Source of the DNA: QHWT01 sp963755695
GTDB lineage: Bacteria > Acidobacteriota > Vicinamibacteria > Vicinamibacterales > 2-12-FULL-66-21
Assembly: GCA_963755695.1 (NCBI GenBank)
Contig: CAVWLB010000010.1
Span: forward strand, 2,728,001-2,792,000
Direction: 5' to 3'
Length of the DNA: 64,000 nucleotides
The first letter of the stretch is position 1, and each line of letters starts with the position of its first letter. Made by a program: the position numbers and the translations under genes. A model generated the notes under the pieces. That model was not told where the DNA came from. It was given only the letters and a program-made list of their open reading frames with translations, and made no database searches. Shown one piece after another: positions 61,674-64,000 of this stretch.

Positions 61674-63068
61674 CTACCAATCCATCAATTGATCGAGCGC
61701 TTCGCCGACGGTTTTGACCGGAACCACCTCGCAGCCTTCGGGCGCTTCGTCGGGAGCGCAGTTTCCGAATGGGACGATCACACGCGTGAATCCCATCTGC
61801 GCCGCTTCACGCAACCGCAACGCGCCCTGGCTGGTCCCTCGAATCTCGCCCGCAAGCCCGACCTCACCGAACACGGCGGTCCCCTCCCTGATCGGACGAT
61901 TGCGCATGCTCGATGCGATCGCGGCGACAACGGCGAGGTCGGCAGCCGGCTCGTCGATGGTCATTCCGCCGGCGACATTGATGAAGACGTCCTCGCCCAT
62001 CAGGTTGAGGCCGGCGCGCTTCTCGAGAACGGCGAGCAGCAGCGAGAGGCGATTCTGATCGATCCCGCTGGCCATGCGGCGCGCATTGCCATACGAGCTG
62101 GTGCTGACGAGCGCCTGCACCTCCACAAGGAGCGGCCGCGACCCCTCCATACAGCACAAGACGGCCGATCCGGGGGCGTTCGCCGGACGCTCGGCGAGAA
62201 ACAACGCTGATGGATTCGGCACCGCCTTGAGACCCTTGCCCGTCATCTCAAAGACACCCAGCTCGCTGACCGCGCCGAACCGGTTCTTCACCGCCCGGAC
62301 CACCCGGTGCGAGTGGTGCTTCTCACCCTCGAAGTACAGCACCGTGTCGACGATGTGCTCGAGAGCCTTGGGACCGGCGAGGTTGCCGTCCTTCGTCACG
62401 TGACCGACGAGAAACGTCGGAATGTTCTGTCCCTTTGCGGCAAACAGAAGCTGGGTCGCCGCCTCCCGGACCTGCCCGATGCTTCCGGGCGCCGACTGGA
62501 ACTTCAGCGAAAAGACGGTCTGCACCGAGTCGACGATAATCAGCGCGGGGCGCAGGCGTGCGATCTCTTCGAGGATCCGTTCGAGGCAGGTCTCGGCAAG
62601 GAGATAAAGTGCTGACCGGCCAACCCCGAGGCGTTCGCCACGTGATTTGATCTGATGTTCGGATTCCTCGCCCGAGCTGTAGAGGACCGTGCCCGTCGTG
62701 TTCGCAAAGTGCGCGGCCGCCTGGAGCAGCAGCGTGGATTTGCCGATCCCTGGTTCACCGCCGATCAAGACCAGCGATCCCGGCACCAGGCCTCCGCCGA
62801 GCACGCGATCGAACTCGCCGATCCCGGTCGAGAGCCGCTCCGACACGACGGTGTCAATTTCTTCGTAGAGACGCGGGCCCGCGGTGGCAGCCAGTGAGTA
62901 CCGCGAACCGGCGCTTGCGGCTGCCGCTCCTGCGCCGGCTATCGCCGGCACCGGGCGCTCCTCCACGAGCGAGTTCCAGGCACCGCACTCCGCGCAGCGC
63001 CCGAGCCATTTCGAACTTTGCGCTCCGCATTCCTGGCAGGAGAAGACGGTGACTGACTTGCGGCTCAT
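61674..63068 (-). CDS. radA: DNA repair protein RadA/Sms
   Basis: A 464-residue RadA. A zinc finger (C11, C14, C25, C28), RecA-like ATPase with Walker A GGEPGIGKST (103-112), the RadA-specific KNRFG motif (261-265) and a C-terminal Lon-like domain (GEDVFINVAGGMTIDEPAADLAVVAAIASS). It drives branch migration in recombination. In B. subtilis radA lies upstream of disA-yacL-ispD; here an accessory island separates them. Confidence 0.95.
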   Translation of the reverse strand: MSRKSVTVFSCQECGAQSSKWLGRCAECGAWNSLVEERPVPAIAGAGAAAASAGSRYSLAATAGPRLYEEIDTVVSERLSTGIGEFDRVLGGGLVPGSLVLIGGEPGIGKSTLLLQAAAHFANTTGTVLYSSGEESEHQIKSRGERLGVGRSALYLLAETCLERILEEIARLRPALIIVDSVQTVFSLKFQSAPGSIGQVREAATQLLFAAKGQNIPTFLVGHVTKDGNLAGPKALEHIVDTVLYFEGEKHHSHRVVRAVKNRFGAVSELGVFEMTGKGLKAVPNPSALFLAERPANAPGSAVLCCMEGSRPLLVEVQALVSTSSYGNARRMASGIDQNRLSLLLAVLEKRAGLNLMGEDVFINVAGGMTIDEPAADLAVVAAIASSMRNRPIREGTAVFGEVGLAGEIRGTSQGALRLREAAQMGFTRVIVPFGNCAPDEAPEGCEVVPVKTVGEALDQLMDW

Positions 63069-63111
63069 GGCTTAGGACTCTTGACTCATGGCTGTTTCAA
63101 GTTTCGCTGGC

Positions 63112-64000
63112 TCACGGCTCAGGGCTGTAGATGCGCTCAATGCGTGTGCCGACGCGGCACAAGAGCTCGTACGGGATCGTTCCAATCGCTGCCGCGATCT
63201 CGCGCACGTCAATCGACTCGCTTCCCTGCTCTCCGACAATCACCACTTCGTCGCCCGTCGACACGTCCAACCCGGTGACGTCGAGCGTTGTCATGTCCAT
63301 GCACACGGAGCCGACGATCCGCACCCGCCGTCCGCGGACGAGCATGTAGCCGCGTCCAGCCAGGCGACGGTCCAGACCGTCGGCATAGCCCGCAGGCACG
63401 ATGGCGATCGTGGATGGCCGATCGGCCACTGTTTTCAGCCCGTAACCGGTGCCTTCGCCGGAGCGCATGCCCTTCACGTGCACGATACGACTGTGGAGTG
63501 ACAGGGCAGGTCGCAGCGCCAGCGTGGACGAGAGCGGCGGGGGGACGATGCCGTAAAGCAGCAGTCCCGGACGAACAAAATCGTACCAGACGCGCTCGTC
63601 GCGAAGCAGTGCCGCGCTGTTGGCCGCGTGCCGCCACCTGGGACGGATCCCGAGTGCCGCGATCGTCTCACACGCATTCTCGAATCGCTCGCGCTGTTTG
63701 GCAAACGCCGGATGCTCGGGCTCGTCGGCGGTCGCGAAATGGGTGTAGACCGCGTCGATCACCAGCTGCGGGCTCGCGGCGATGTCCGGCAGCGTCCGCT
63801 CGAGATTGTCGTGCCGGAATCCGAGTCGGTTCATGCCGGTATCGATCTTGAGATGGCAGTGGAGCGGGCGGTCGTGGTTCCTGGCGGCAACGGCCAATGC
63901 CACCGCGGCTGACGGCGTGGAGATCGTTGGCGTCAGATCGTGCTCGAACACGCCGTGGAGATCGCTGATCCCGAGCGCACCGAACACCAGGATGGGAATC
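63112..64000 (-). CDS. alr: Alanine racemase, partial (5' end outside window)
   Basis: About 296 C-terminal residues of a PLP-dependent alanine racemase. HLKIDTGMNRLGF, IDAVYTHFATADEP, VRPGLLLYGI, GEGTGYG (with the catalytic Tyr) and GSVCMDMTTLDVTG are present; the PLP Lys lies upstream outside the window. It makes D-Ala for peptidoglycan. The reading frame is open to the window edge. The gap to radA holds word repeats (GACTCATGGC, GGCTCAGGGC). Confidence 0.93.
   Translation of the reverse strand, partial: IPILVFGALGISDLHGVFEHDLTPTISTPSAAVALAVAARNHDRPLHCHLKIDTGMNRLGFRHDNLERTLPDIAASPQLVIDAVYTHFATADEPEHPAFAKQRERFENACETIAALGIRPRWRHAANSAALLRDERVWYDFVRPGLLLYGIVPPPLSSTLALRPALSLHSRIVHVKGMRSGEGTGYGLKTVADRPSTIAIVPAGYADGLDRRLAGRGYMLVRGRRVRIVGSVCMDMTTLDVTGLDVSTGDEVVIVGEQGSESIDVREIAAAIGTIPYELLCRVGTRIERIYSPEP

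Overview
The window is GC-rich and looks like chromosome from an environmental Acidobacteriota-type bacterium, most like the Vicinamibacteria. This is inferred from gene content (BNR-propeller, DinB, BACON, PQQ-propeller, CPBP and 'VVVWG' subtilase families), composition and gene order; no 16S rRNA gene is present to prove it. No CRISPR array, prophage, integrase or transposase was seen.

Layout. (1) 0-30 kb is an accessory region of short transcription units on both strands. It holds a secreted BNR-propeller protein with a frameshift, three DinB proteins, two CPBP membrane proteases, an AAC(6')-like acetyltransferase, a ParB-domain protein, a PQQ-type beta-propeller protein with the remnant of an alpha/beta hydrolase behind it, a secreted subtilase with a Trp-rich repeat tail, a ba3-type cytochrome oxidase operon (subunits IIa-II-I), mutM, two Asp/Glu-racemase-like proteins and an ECF sigma factor unit. 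(2) 30-46 kb, all on the minus strand, is the core information-processing block. Read 5' to 3' it runs tRNA-Thr(TGT), Tyr, Gly, Thr(GGT), tuf, rpmG, tRNA-Trp, secE, nusG, rplK, rplA, rplJ, rplL, rpoB, rpoC, with a recognisable promoter at the start and a terminator at the end. (3) 45-51 kb, same strand and upstream of it, carries yacL-type PIN/TRAM protein, plsC, ispDF, gltX and rlmB, an order that recalls Bacillus subtilis. (4) 51-61 kb is an accessory insertion: a secreted amidohydrolase, the methionine-salvage genes mtnB-mtnD-mtnC, a BACON-repeat lipoprotein, an NCS2-like permease, a methyltransferase and a secreted RIFT-barrel protein. (5) radA and the 3' part of alr close the window.

Two features stand out. 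First, inferred single-base frameshifts are packed into tuf, rplA, rplJ, rplL, rpoB and the start of rpoC (about 24 events, nearly all one-base gains), while only two are seen in the other ~54 kb. The protein sequence between them is normal, so sequence error is the likely cause. Second, nearly every spacer of the core block is filled with imperfect inverted repeats whose sequence words differ from gap to gap, and a separate family of short palindromes (GTAGGGC...GCC type) lies beside rpoC, rpoB, rplL/rplJ, mtnB and near 58.4 kb.
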